Source: Sialis fuliginosa
Taxonomy: Eukaryota > Arthropoda > Insecta > Megaloptera > Sialidae
Assembly: GCA_961205875.1 (NCBI GenBank)
Contig: OY540811.1
Coordinates: 15,555,248-15,619,247 of the forward strand
Length of the DNA: 64,000 bases
Direction of reading: 5' to 3'
Numbering within the stretch: the stretch's first letter is position 1; every line of letters starts with the position of its first letter. A program made the position numbers and the translations under genes. Below are positions 46,140 through 58,679 of this stretch, piece by piece. The notes below the pieces were generated by a model, which saw nothing but the letters and a program-made list of their open reading frames with translations, made no database searches and had not been told where the DNA came from.

Positions 46140-48186
46140 TTATTTTTTTGAAAATAATTGGGAAATAGTCGTTGTTAATGGAAACATTTGAAAATACATA
46201 GATCTAATGAAATATGTGAAATGAATATGTATATTGTGTAATTGCGTATACAATTTATTCGCACAATTATGTTTAATCGCTCATTTTAATGACAAAGCAA
46301 ACAATAAATACATTTAAAAATATCCTGTTGATCTCCCGGGACAGAATGGTGTGAATCGGAAACAAATAATTTGTAAGCGTATTAAATAAATTAGGATTTA
46401 TTTCTGCCCGTATTCAACCCCCACCTTCTCAACCCACACGTCATTGCATAATGTTTGTTTGTTTGGTATTCCCAAAGCCTCCTATATCGGCTGCACGTAA
46501 CATTGACTTTTCGCACATTTTTCTCATTGGGTGATTAATTTTATCGTCTTATTTTAATCGAATCGAATGAACACACACATTTTCTTTTGCATTCCTTTAT
46601 GTAGGACAACAGGTGCGTTAAATACCAATTGGTTTCTGTTTACGAAATAATAAATAATATTGGAATAACACATAGAGAAAAATAATCTTTGTATATTACA
46701 TTTTTTGATGTATGTATATTTGAAGAGGGGCTGATGAGTATATGAAATATGCCATTTTAGCACCTTTTTTCAATCAACAGCCTAGGATTTTATTTACATT
46801 GCTGCCTATATCACTACAGCTCTTTTATAAACATAAAGATGGAATATTTTTTTAATATACTATAAGTTTACCTGAAACTTTGAATCGAATTTTCGCTATT
46901 TGAAGATTTTTTAATTTTGTATCATATCCAGGTAAAAAAATCTTGTATTTGTGACAAAATATTCTAGAACAAATAATTAAATTAGCTTCAAAAATGTTTA
47001 AGAATTTTCATTATATACAATCTTTTTTGGAAATAATGTAATACATTTTTATTGATATTTTTCTAATTTTGATTAAAATCCGTGAAAACTTTATGCCTCT
47101 ATGTAATTAATAGTTACATAGTACTATGTCACCAAAATGTTTATATATATACCTGGCAAGGTACTAGCACCAGTCTTGAACGCTTTACGATTTAAGAACA
47201 AGATACATTTGTTATATAGCTTCATCCTTGATCCGCTTAAATGTGTAAGTTTTATTTCTTAGCTATGAAAGGTCTTTGAGTTATGATTTTTCCCAAGACA
47301 ATACGTGTTTTTTTTCGAAAAAATCTACTAAAAAACGCTTCGATCAATAGGGATTAATTAAAATTAATATCCGTTAAAATGATTTCGAATTTGTATTAAA
47401 ATATTAATACGATTAAAAATACACAATATTTGCATATAAAACAGTGTGTAAATAGAACCACTTAATTTAACAGGAAATTACATTATGGTACACGAACCGA
47501 TTACCTGAATATACACGTTCGATACTGCACTAACAATTTATATCCCACGCATTCAGACAATCCCAATAGTATTTAAAAACACGCTATTCATTTGCAACTC
47601 AATAGAATCCATTCGTATCGATCATACGTTGATCCAATTCAAATGAAAAAAAGTAATTAACAAAATAATATATTTCGTATTTATGGGACATTCCGCAGCA
47701 ATGTAGCAACCAACCATAATCTCAATATCGTTACTATTTTTTTATTACCTTAAAGCAAATATATGTAATTTTTGAAGTTATATTTCTTTAGGCACTTTCA
47801 GGGTGAAAATTTAGGAATTCAGCGCCAACAGCAACGATATACGCGCACCATGTAAGGAAAACACCACCATGAAGTTAAGTTAGATGTAGATAATACAGAT
47901 AAACAGGTTTAAAGTTTTGCATTTGCACGTTAGATGTCACTACAACAAAGAAGTATAACTTCTGACGCGCGTACATAAGTTATTATATAAATATTCTTAA
48001 GATATGAATTTTTGAATTAATATTATTATTTTTTAAATACTCAGTAAATTAAAACGTAAATTAAGTTTCGTGCACAAAGAGGACGTCACATTTGTGGTGT
48101 AGAGATACAGCCTGCCGTCAGTCAGCTAGTTTCGTTAGCGTTTGGCGCAGGGGCGGCTTTATTTTTGTAAAAATGTTGCAACTACT
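46140..48186. other. Unassigned DNA with two less A+T-rich patches
   Basis: The patches are about 46320-46540 (including GTTGATCTCCCGGGACAGAA and CCCCCACCTTCTCAACCC) and about 47810-48180 (including CTGCCGTCAGTCAGC and GCGCAGGGGCGGC). About 47944-47975 contains AGAAGTATAACTTCT, a short palindrome. There is no coding evidence. Frame 46554-46763 (minus) is unsupported. Confidence 0.35.
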
Positions 48187-48249
48187 TTATGAAATCTGAA
48201 AATTTATTTGTAAGTATACTGCTTACAAATAAATTTTCAGATTTTATAA
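48187..48249. repeat. Perfect 23-bp-stem hairpin with 7-nt loop
   Basis: AATCTGAAAATTTATTTG (within 48192-48214) and its exact inverse (48222-48244) are separated by TATACTG. After one mismatch, four more base pairs extend the stem (TTAT/ATAA). A perfect stem this long and this close is unusual. It could be a young micro-inversion or foldback, or the stem of a small RNA precursor; I cannot decide. Confidence 0.8.
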
Positions 48250-48326
48250 TTTTTTAAAGTTTGTTTCAAGACACAAAAGTTGTGACAATTTATTACAGGA
48301 TGTTAGTTATGTATATTTATGTAGTT

Positions 48327-48530
48327 TAAGGTTCGATCTAGACAAACGAGCTAGTCTTGGTCCGGTTTCGCTCCAATCAAATATAAATTAATAATAAACA
48401 ATGAAATCATTCACACTATAGATATCGCTTAGATCTCGATCCAATCACGCTCCGATACAGTATTACTATACTGAATATTTGACTGAATCGAGACCGGACA
48501 GAAACCGGCTCGATAGTCTGGACCGGCTAA
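48327..48530. mobile_element. Hairpin MITE, PIF/Harbinger-type, copy 3 of 3 (198 bp)
   Basis: The element 48330-48527 starts GGTTCGATCTAGAC and ends GTCTGGACCGGC, flanked by TAA (48327-48329 and 48528-48530). It shares the TTCGCTCCAATCAAAT and ACTGAATATTTGACTG core with copies 1 and 2, but has a longer middle (about 48380-48440) that includes AATAATAAACAATGAAATC. Confidence 0.75.
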
Positions 48531-50365
48531 TTCTCATAGCTGATTTTTTTTAAATTATATTCAGAAGTCAAAATAACACACACAATGTCGGAATCGGAAT
48601 CGATCAACATTTTGCCTGAGAATTTCTAGAACTGTTTAAAAGTACCCTTGATATGTCTGCTGTAATGTTTGACGAAACGTTGATCAAAATGGTCATTATA
48701 ATATAATTTACTTTAAGAAATCAAGAATCATAAAATATTTTATGATTATACTCCATACCAGTGGCGGTGCGTGAGCTATATTCATGTGAGTCCAGTGACT
48801 GTTTATGTTTAGATCAGACACGTTCCACATATTCCGTACCGCAGAGAATTGCCCTTTCGGAAGACACGACAAAATCCGAATGTGTTCGATCTATGACAAC
48901 AATTCGCATAGCCTCACCTGAATACAGCTCGTGCAACGCTGCTGCTCCATACATTTTGTAATCAACATCAATACTAAATTTGAGTTTCAAGTTAACATAA
49001 ACAGCCTACTAAATTTCATTCACCTTTAATCTTAATCACACACATAACAGTGTACTTGGAAGAGATGGTACCATTAAGCTATCAGGTTTGCACAAAAACA
49101 CGTAAAAACAATTAATCCACAAATTTAAGTTTCACTTTTGTAACAACGTTTTACAAAAAGGTAAACATATAGTTGGATTCAGTTCAGAGGCATGTGATGT
49201 GATGAAAGATCGTCCTTTTATCCGTTCTCACGTAGAGGAGTCACGTCCTTGCATGGGAAGTGCGCTCTGTAGATTTGTTGTAAAATTAATTTTTAAAACT
49301 TTAGCCTATAAATTATGAATGGTAACAACTTTCTTTCGGATTTGATTTCACTTTTCTGAATTTAAAAGGTTTGGAATTTGTTATGTAAAGTTAAGAAAAA
49401 ATTTATTGATTATGTTTCTAAAATAATTATTTCTTTTTTATTGGCGTTTTTCTTGATAGAAACTCAACCAGAATTATTTCTTTTAATGACCGCCTTGTTT
49501 TTTAACTTTATTTCAGTTTTTTTACTATATTTAATTATAGTTTATTATTTTGTTTTCACTGTTTAGTTTCATATTTTTATATGTGCAATGGAAGGATTAC
49601 GACTTTTCTTCCGGCAAGAACTAAAATGATTTAGGTTAGAACCACAATAGGCATTTTGTGTCAAAATGAACTTTATTTGAATAAAATCGTCAGATTAAAA
49701 TGGCATATAGTACTCATAATTTTTCACCGGAACAATACAAGAAACGTACGCATCAACATTGAAGTTTGCCGGACAGACCGACATTTTTTTTAAAACATTT
49801 TTTTAGCCTTGGAACGTAAAGATTTGTTAAAATTCACCAATGTTACTTTTCGATCAAAACTAATATCATGAAAAAAATAAAAATAAATTTAAAAAATGTT
49901 TAAAACATGAACACAATGAAATATCAACAAACAAATATGAATTTTACGACAAAAAAACTTAATTTCTACGAATATAAAAACAATTAAAATAAAAAACGTT
50001 ACCAACCTAAAACAAATAAATTCTCAGTCTTGTTATAATCAAATAGTTTCCGCACAGCATTCTTTACTCGTTTATTAGCGTATAATCTGCATTCATAGAA
50101 TTATTCAGTCAAAGCGTGTGTATTTAATTAACAACAGCAACGAAAAGAGGCGTTACTTTAGTCGCAGCCTACCTCTACAAGGATTACTAGACAATTAGCA
50201 ATTGTAACTAGATACACTGGGATAAGATGCGTTATCACAGTGAGCTTTGGTATGTGAAGTAATGTCTATGTGACATTTAGATAAATGGAATGTTCCAGTT
50301 AAATCTTTGAGTAGTTGTTAGTGTTGTAACTATAGAAATGTGTAGTCTATGGGCGAAAAAAATTA
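48531..50365. other. Unassigned DNA with a decayed transposon-like patch
   Basis: About 48758-48960 is clearly less A+T-rich and starts CAGTGGCGGTGCGTGAG, which looks like a hAT-type terminus, but no opposing end is seen. Open frames exist on both strands there (plus 48761-48961; minus about 48958-48810), but neither shows a family motif. About 50040-50290 is another mixed-composition patch. Frame 49378-49566 is low-complexity hydrophobic. Confidence 0.35.
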
Positions 50366-50369
50366 TCTT

Positions 50370-50685
50370 TGGATAGTTTGAAATTTCATCCAGTTGCTAT
50401 CTACCTCTGGCCTGTAAAGACTATATTTTATATTTCAATTTTAAATCAATACTTTTCAAAATATTTCATTGTTAAAATGTGTCAAATAACATCCAATATT
50501 TCGAAAAATATTTTAAAGAATTTGAAAGAATTAAATTAATAATAAAATATTATGTTTTTACATAAATTACATTTTAATGCTGTGGTAGTACATCATGGAA
50601 ACAAAACACGACTTGATAAAAGATTTTTTTAATCTTTTGATGTTAAATCTTAGGTTTTCATAAAATATTAATAACTAAGAACACT
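50370..50685 (+). repeat. Old dispersed repeat R50, copy 1
   Basis: It is similar, in the same orientation, to about 61430-61740. Shared landmarks are TTTATATTTCAATTTTAAATCAATA, CAAAATATTTCATTGT, ATGTGTCAAATAACATCCAAT, GGAAACAAAACA and GTTAAATCTTAGGTTTTCAT. The repeat is heavily diverged with indels. No coding or terminal repeats are evident. Confidence 0.6.
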
Positions 50686-52185
50686 CACTGAAAAATTATC
50701 TAACTATTGGTAAAAAAATTAATTCAATTATTTAAAAATTTTACTAAAACGATAATAGTTAGTGAATGTTTGTTAATCGAGGCGCTAGTCGAGACTAACA
50801 ATCACTCGAGTGTGTAAAACGCATTTTACACTCAACATTTTTTATACATTATAATATTGACAGTAAATACAATACAATAATAATTTTTATACACTTTTAC
50901 TTTGCTATATTAATATTAAAATTCAACTATTGCTTTGAAACAAATAATAAATCATTAATTGTAAATAAATGTAAAAATGTATGAGTTACTATGGAAACAG
51001 TCAATACTTTTGCGCAAGTCGTGAAAATAATGTTACTTTATGCAATGAAATATCAATGTAAAAGGCTACTATTTTAAACGGTTAGCAGTTGTAGAAAAAT
51101 ATAATATTTACTTTATTTTTTGCTTTCAAGCGATTAAAAATAATATACATAGCTAAAAAAACTTTCACATTTTACGAAAATTATGTATGTATTAATTTAA
51201 ATAAAGTTATGAACTCATTGAACTTAGTTTACATTTTTAAAGAGCCCTTACTCCTTCCTTTTAAAAGTTTTTATTTATACAACTTTAAAAATTTTCTTCT
51301 ACTAGAAAATAAAAAATAATAATTTTAGTTTTTTGTCCTTTATTGCTTCAAGAAAGAAAACATAGGTACATTATTTTACACACAAATAATTTGTATATAC
51401 AGCTATACAAAATGTAAACATATAAGTATATTAGTTCGGACAAAAGTATTTAAAATATGTACATAATACATAAAATTAAATACTTGTCTATTTTGTTAAT
51501 TAAAAGTTTGTTGTCAAACTTCATAAATATGCAAGTTGTTTATTTTTCTATTAATTAACTTGTTTCTAGACTAAAAACAATATAATATTCCAGGGTATGA
51601 AAGCATAACATACATAATTCTTGTACAATTTGTACGTCTTAAAAAATGTATACTAATGGAAAAATTTACACTTAAATGAAATAAAATTTTCTGAAATACA
51701 ATCGTAATTTTTACATTCCAAAGGGCGAAATGTCATGGCTAGTCTTAATTCATTTTATTTTTTATGCTTCATATAAAATTTAAAATACATTATTTTTATT
51801 TTTTTAAATAAATTCATTAAATGTAATTCCTTAATAATGTAATATGGACAATTCATTTTTTCCAAAGATTTTATTTTAGGTTATAAGTACCTACTATTAA
51901 TGGAATCATAAATATAGACAGAAGGATAAAATTTGATCAGTTATATTTCGCCAAATCTTGTTTTAAATAGTGAAATACATACTTTAAAACACAGTCTTAC
52001 CACATATTACGTGTGTGGCAGATCTACAGATAAATCTTCACCATCAATTTTCCACCTAATCTTGTTAAAAAAACTAAAAAGGAAACGCGTGTGCAACACA
52101 GGACTTTTAAACTTTTTTCATACATTTAGAAAAACACGAAACTCTTTACTTTAACGTAGCCGAGAGGTTTTTCATGTTAACTTTA
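50686..52185. other. A+T-rich spacer
   Basis: There is a short hairpin at about 50812-50831 (GTGTAAAA / TTTTACAC). Open frame 51933-52154 has no motif. Nothing else can be supported. Confidence 0.45.
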
Positions 52186-52189
52186 TACG

Positions 52190-52365
52190 TGGAAAACAAG
52201 AAAACACCTACAGAAGACACGTGCTGCTATCTGTTAGCGGTAACTCGAACCAGCAACGCTAAGTGCGAGTGATACAAACCGGTGCAATAATCAAACGCTC
52301 GACACCGAGACTGGCATTGATTTTACTCCTGTAAGCAAAGGACCTGTATGATTAGAGCGGTATAT
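52190..52365 (-). repeat. Possible tRNA-derived SINE fragment
   Basis: This G+C-richer island, read on the minus strand, has GTCGAGCGTTTGATTATTGC, then about 40 nt later GCTGGTTCGAGTTAC. The latter resembles an RNA polymerase III B box (GGTTCGANTCC) at 52241-52251. A matching A box is weak. No cloverleaf can be drawn, so it is not a functional tRNA. It has no second copy in the window. Confidence 0.3.
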
Positions 52366-53815
52366 TTATGTAGTATTTTGTATATCGGTTACATGTTTGT
52401 AATAATATTATGTTAATTGACGGTTCGACCGATATAGTTCAATAAAAAATAACTATACCTCAAAAGAATAATATCGATAATTTTTTTAAGTATCATAATC
52501 ATGTTTAGAAGTTGATTTTTACGTGAAATTTTTTTCTTCAATTTGGCGAATTTTAATCTATTTACCGTGGACTAAAGATATGTTAGATTTATTAGAATTG
52601 AAAAATTATTGCATTTGGAGTAGATACATAATTATGTAGTATTATATTTAAATTTAATAAATTAAATAATGGTTAAGAAAATAACTTAGGTACGTATCGG
52701 TAAAAATTGTTACTCTTAGTACTGGCATAAATATTCTGAAATAAATTTGGTAACGAGGCTTTGGTGGACTACCAACAACAAATTCTTTAATAATTTTAAA
52801 TTTTGGCATAATAGGAAGGGGGGGAGGCGTCAGAATTTTTATTTTATATCTAGTCATTAAATGTAGATCTCAGTAGAATATGACCCTATTTTTCCTAACT
52901 CAAAAATGGTGCCTTTAGGGGGCTCCAAGCAGTCATTTTATCTTTGCGAACCGGAGTAAAACCGGATCAGAAAATTGTATCGGTTATACTCCCTCTTTTA
53001 AATTAATTTTCTTTCGTTTTCGTATCTTTGTCTGCAGAATATCATTCTTCTTAATCTTCTATATGCTTCTGACAGCTTCTTCGTATATGTGTATCTAACA
53101 ATATGATCCTTATTTCACAAGAATTAATATTCAAAAACCAACAATATACCGTGTTTGTTCTTCGTTTTACTAATTCTCAAATTATATGATTTTTAGTGAA
53201 AAAATTGCTCCTATTCATACTCTCCACAGTACCAAGTTAATATTACAAAACTAATATAACATGTATTGTAAATTATCATGAATCCTAATATACAATATAT
53301 AATATACTTTAAAACTTAAATTACAAAATAAAATTCAGTATTGAAAAAAAACCAAACAACTAAAACCAACTTATTTTTAAATATACATAAATATTCATTC
53401 TAAACAAAAGTTAAGTTCACATTTTCTCGTTGTTATTATTTTACAAAATAAACGATAAATGTAAATCTTGAAGTCATATTTTATTATTTGCGTTATTTAT
53501 ATTGGCAAGAAAATAAATTTTGCTTATTAATGTAATGTAAGTGTTTTAATTATATATAAATTACTCACAAAACAATCTGTATTATGAAAGATATCAAACA
53601 AACTGTATAAAATAGAGATTGTATTATATTTAATAATAAATATAAATAATAAGTATTGCTCTTATAAATCTATTCACTAATACTAATAAATAGAATACCT
53701 AAAATCACCAGGCAATGTATAAAATATAAACATATATAGGGTTAAGGGCTCTAAATCTCAGTCAATAACTATCTGGACAAATATTTGACTGAACTGATTA
53801 GGTACATATTATTAA
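52366..53815. other. A+T-rich spacer
   Basis: About 52790-52990 is slightly more mixed (GGAAGGGGGGGAGGCG, GAACCGGAGTAAAACCGG). The minus frame 52654-52857 is unsupported. No gene or boundary is seen. Confidence 0.45.
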
Positions 53816-53817
53816 AG

Positions 53818-54140
53818 GTTCCAATATTGTTTCTGTGAATTTGTTATTTTAACAATAAAGGTCTATAATTTTACTTAATACATGTCTGGGTTAATATGTT
53901 AATAAATGATACAATCAACTCAAGTAAGCAAAAAAAAAAAGAATGGTTGATCTTTAACAATTTTATTTTCGGGGATATTAATTTAATTAAACAAACATAC
54001 TAAAATCATACTAAGTATGCGTCTGAACCAATATTTTATTTTTTATATTATAATAAATAGATATCAATTGTTCCAATATTATTTATGTGATTTTGTTATT
54101 TTAGCAATAAATGCACTTTTTTTACTTTTAATATGAATCT
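53818..54140 (+). repeat. Local direct repeat, about 250-bp spacing
   Basis: TTCCAATATTGTTTCTGTGA followed by TTTGTTATTTTAACAATAAA (about 53819) recurs as TTCCAATATTATTTATGTGA and TTTGTTATTTTAGCAATAAA (about 54071). The two are diverged copies in direct orientation. Confidence 0.6.
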
Positions 54141-54238
54141 GGACTTTTAAAAATTAATTAAATAATATGTATCTGCTGTATTAATATATTTTTGTCTTTT
54201 ATTTAATACATTTCCTAATAATATAAAATAAATTTCTT

Positions 54239-54324
54239 TTAACCCTTGTTTGATAACCTACGTCGAATCGACGTACTCATTATCTTTAATGTACCATAAA
54301 ATATGGTTATCTATCTAGGGTTAA
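54239..54324. mobile_element. Very short piggyBac-type MITE, 78 bp, TTAA-flanked
   Basis: The element 54243-54320 starts CCCTTGTTTGATAACC and its inverted right end reads CCCTAGATAGATAACC (13 of 16 match). Both are flanked by TTAA. The middle contains a palindrome, TACGTCGAATCGACGTA. CCCT starts at TTAA are typical of piggyBac, but an element this short could also be a chance pairing in A+T-rich DNA. Confidence 0.55.
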
Positions 54325-55087
54325 ACAAATATTTCATGCATTGCCTGAAATCGTATGGCATTATATAGAACTCCTAGGAAATATATCGCATGCCGGAATT
54401 ACATACTTTGTCGGTAACATATATAGTTTGTTGTTTCAATCTTCTCATTCTTCTCTCACTACTGTTTGCCAACAGTCGCTAGTTGATTCGGATGTTCACT
54501 TATTGTTATAGTCTCTGTTGATATATACTTAACACTAAACTTTTTTATTTTATTGAAGGCAGTTTAATATTTTGCTATATCACTCAGTTGGGAACAAATC
54601 ACGAGGCACACAAATTGTTCTTAGCACGTATTAGAATCTTTGAATCACTGGTTGAACCACATAGCTGTGTATTATAGGTCCATATGAGTTTGTACACCAT
54701 ACATGCCACTCTGTTTCATCAATCAATTGACGAAATCAATCATGTCCGATGATTTTTTGTTGTTTGTTTTAAATTTTATATTTTAATAGATTTATATAAA
54801 TATAAATATTTTTATAGAAAACTAGTACAATATTTCCCTTCATTTGAATATCAATACTGCATTGAAATTATTCATGAAAAATACGAGTTAAATAAATATG
54901 CATATGTTATGTGTATTGTGTACATAAACTAGAAAATATTTTGCGTTTTATTAGTTTGAATTCAATCAAATAAAAATCTCGTTTCAATATTAATGAACAT
55001 TTTTTTAAATGTACTTAACCTCTTCTATACTATTTTATTATTAAATGCTAGATAGATGAATAAATTACTAATAAAAAAAGCGACTGC

Positions 55088-55159
<72 letters not shown>

Positions 55160-55878
55160 TAATATATAAATACACTGATTGAAAATGAATCCAATAATTA
55201 GCTACTTCATCTTCATTATTGTAATTAAATTTAATTAATGTAAATACTATCTCATTAATAATAAAGTTAGTAATTAAAACTTGAACGACAATTTAATGAA
55301 CTTTTATCTTACTTATAAATTTATAAAATAAATTTATGAGATAGCCATTAAACGTAATAACTATAGGGTAAAATAAGTCTGGTTTATAATTATATGAAAA
55401 CAATTAAATGTGTTCAATTTTTTCTTTAGTCTTAATTATACGAATGAAGAATTTAATTGGTAAAATCTATATAAATTTATATTAGTAAATACGTTCATCT
55501 ATAAAAAGTATGTATTTAAAATTATGTTTAGGATTATATGTTATCAGTAATATATAACACTAATATAATAGGTTTTACCTAAATAGTATCGAGAGTACTA
55601 GTACAATCATAATCAGTATTTAAATTGTTTTGCTTAAATTATCCTAATCTCATGAAACTTTCAATGTAAAGTTAACTCCGCCATTTTTGATTTTACAAAA
55701 AATAACAGGACTAACATAAATTCTCACTATGCATGTAAGTACATACAAATATTAGATTTTCGGTTAATATTATGACAATCTTCATCTTGTAAAATTGATG
55801 GTTGATCCAAATCTACCATTCGTTTTAAATTTCATCTTTAGGTTTGGTCGTAAACATTAAATGATATCTTATATGTAA
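54325..55878. other. Spacer containing a (TA)n microsatellite
   Basis: About 54360-54740 is less A+T-rich, single copy in the window, and contains no ORF. A (TA)n microsatellite lies at 55092-55155. The rest is A/T-rich. Confidence 0.45.
55092..55155. repeat. (TA)n microsatellite, 64 bp
   Basis: An uninterrupted TA dinucleotide run of about 32 units, followed by an imperfect A/T tail to about 55172. Confidence 0.97.
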
Positions 55879-55880
55879 TA

Positions 55881-56668
55881 TCAGGTTGTCGGAAAAATCA
55901 TGGTGTGTTTTTGACAACATATGTATGACACTAGTTCAATTTTTTAGGTACTAAAGTCATTCGCATTTATGTTGTTATTTATGTTATTTGGCAGTTGACC
56001 ATTCTAGTTTCATTTTTTTTTTTAAATAAGTGAATTTGGATGAGTTTTGAATATTTTACGACAGGGGAAAGATGGAAACCAAATTGTGCATTTTCGCCAA
56101 ATTTTACATCCGTAAAGGGGAGAACGCGCGTCAAGCTTGTGTAAAGTGTATGGTGACAATGTTCTACAAGTACGTCAGTGCCAACGATGCGATGGTTTAG
56201 AAAATTTCTTGCTTGTGATTTTGACCTTAATGACATTCCTCGGTCAGGTAATGGGATTTAAATGGCGTCGTTTTTTTGAGCTCCTACCAAGCAATCAATT
56301 CGAATATGTACTGTGACAATTAGACAGTTTGGACGAATCTATCATCACAACATCGCGAAACCAAAAAAAAATTTGAGCATCCGTAAAAAAGTGTTAGAAC
56401 TTGGATGAGATGTATTGCCATACTCATTATAGTCGCCTGACCTCATCTTGTTGTTTCGTGCTCTTTAAAACTCCTTGCGTGGTATAAAGTTCAATTCAAA
56501 GTATCTTGTTTAGTTAGAGAAGTCCTTCTATGAACTAGGCATTATGAATCTCACTGAAAAATGGAAAAAGGTTATCGAAAAAAACAGACAATATACCATT
56601 GATTGATCTTTGTTCTTTTCATAATTAAATGACTTTGAAAAACATGCGTCTTGACTTTACCAACACAA
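55881..56668 (+). mobile_element. mariner element remnant, internally deleted, about 788 bp
   Basis: The left end CAGGTTGTCGGAAAAATCATG and the inverted right end TTGTGTTGGTAAAGTCAAG are degenerate copies of mariner-type termini (irritans-like 'GGTTG...GGAAA-GTC-TGGCG'), and both are bordered by TA. A full mariner is about 1.3 kb, so this copy has lost roughly 0.5 kb. The orientation follows the transposase relic inside. Confidence 0.75.
56090..56606 (+). pseudogene. mariner transposase pseudogene
   Basis: Mariner transposase binds the element ends and catalyses TA-targeted cut-and-paste movement in the nucleus. Pieces visible on the + strand, in order: CKVYGDNVLQVRQCQ, then (after a frameshift) RWFRKFLACDFDLNDIPRSG, the classic end of the mariner N-terminal DNA-binding domain. 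A jump follows over the first catalytic region to VLELG, stop, DVLP..., SPDLILLFRAL, NSLRGIKFNSK and FYELGIMNLTEKWKKVIE, ending IEKNRQYTID at the stop 56604-56606, the usual C terminus. In the YSPDL region the usual tract carrying the last catalytic Asp (family form 'SPDLAPSDYHLFRSL') is deleted, and a Trp codon before it is a TGA stop. The copy is clearly inactive. The short minus-strand frame at 55979-56236 is a shadow of this region. Confidence 0.85.
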
Positions 56669-58675
56669 TAACCCAATAGAATTTTTTTAAATAAATATCA
56701 ATATATTTGTCATTACATTTTAATTTAAATGAATTTTTTTAAATAGCGAAAAAAACTTTGATGCGCCTAAGATATTTGTATGCAAGTATGATATATCTAA
56801 TAATAATGTACGAGTAAGTATGTATGTCTGTACGTATTTATCATAACATTACAACTGAGTTACAATACATTTAGTTTCTGATACATTATGTTTTTATAAG
56901 ACAATGCATTCGCTTCTTTGAAAGCATGAATAAGTAATTAAACCATAATATTATTTCAAAAGAGATAGCATCTAATAATTATATGTACAATTCGATCTCG
57001 TTACTGAAAGATGTTAATTTATTGTGACATTTATGTATATAATAAGCCAGTAGACACATTTCTTCAATGTGTTATTTAAGTTAAACAAAAGAAATATAAT
57101 AAAATAGGCATTTAGTGAAAGATTTAAGTCTATTCAATTTTAAATCTTACATATTTAGTTGAAATATTGAAGCACTTCATTTTAATATAATTTTAGAAGT
57201 TAAACTTGTAAGACTGATAGTTTATAAGTAAGCAAAGTTCATAACAGTCATTTAATTCCACTTAATTGTAAAGGTATATTTTTGACGATATTAGATTTAA
57301 GTTATAAAAAAAGCAGATATCTCTAATTTTTTCTAAAAATGAAATGAAATAATCTACAATAATGAATACATTTTTCAGTAAAATTTAAAAAGTATGTAGG
57401 AGAGCAGGGGCTATAGAAAATTTCACTTTCTACAACCATACAATGCACTAATTCTGGGTGCAAAAATATATGGAGATTATGAGATGAGTATGTTGAAAAA
57501 AGATCAGTATACCCAGATATTTTAGATAAAAATGTTCAGTGTAAAAGTTTTAAGAAGTTACATACCTCAGAATTAAAAAAAAAGTTTTAATTTTTATTAT
57601 TTTCTATTACTTTTATGAACATTAAAAAAAGAAATTTACTCGAAAATTCCTCGAGATAAATGTGGCCGCGCAACGAAAGTTAACTACAAAAATTTTATTC
57701 ACAAAATTCACTGCAATTAAAATATTTTTTCATTAAAAACTTTTAACGTGTTTTTCTCAAAATTACCTTTTCTATACACGGTAGCTCGAAAAGTTTTCAA
57801 TATTTTTAGACGCTTTTTTTAAATCTTTCGAAATACATTCTCATTTTTTATATTTCATTTCATATATTTTAATGAACTATAAAATATTAAAATTTTAATT
57901 TAAAAACTATAGTTTAGTCAATATTTCATCACTTATAGTATGAACTTCATAAGAGTTATGTTTGACATTTAATTTATCAACTAATAAATTAAAAAATAAC
58001 TATAAATATATATTTTCGACAAAAACGTATAAAAATTATCAATTTCCTTATAATATTCATTTTAGGTTTTCTAAAATGTATTTTTATAATTTTAAACAAT
58101 ATATTATTTTTAATTTATTGGTCTACGGGCTTTGTCAAGTTTTCAAGTAATATAAAAATGTATTAATTGACAAAATGTTTATTTTCGTTTTTGATTTTAT
58201 ATTCACCAACTACTTTAGTCAAATCTATCATAAAACACTCATGCACATGTATCATATTTATAGCAGGATTAACAGTAAATATGTTCTACAATAGAACAAT
58301 TTCTAGTGCTATAACTATATTTAATGTTAATAGAATTTAGTATTTGCATAGAATATTTATTATTGCTATTATTATAGGTATATTACATATTATAACAAAT
58401 TATTTATAGAAGCAAAAGTTGGGCTTTTGTTTTCGTATATTTAATGTTATATTTGAATATATTAAGGATATGTTTACATAAAATTAATTTTATTTGATGC
58501 GAATAAATTTATTATGTGCTTCGTGAATCACAGGCAAAATTAAACATTATCTTAATGTATGTACCTATATTAAATTAACTTTATAGATAGTTACTGCATA
58601 CATTTACATGTTTTTTGACGTGAATAACGTCTAATGATTTACTCCAGATACTGGGTGGTCATTTCAGAAACCAGA
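56669..58675. other. A+T-rich spacer, no gene seen
   Basis: This is A/T-rich sequence. The 62-codon frame 57962-58150 is low-complexity. No repeat pair was found. Confidence 0.5.
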
Positions 58676-58679
58676 TGTA

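Noticed and set aside
48761..48961. 66-codon frame with balanced codon use, and an overlapping frame on the other strand
   Set aside because: Balanced composition is explained by a transposon-like patch. Neither frame shows a recognisable family motif, so I could not choose between them.
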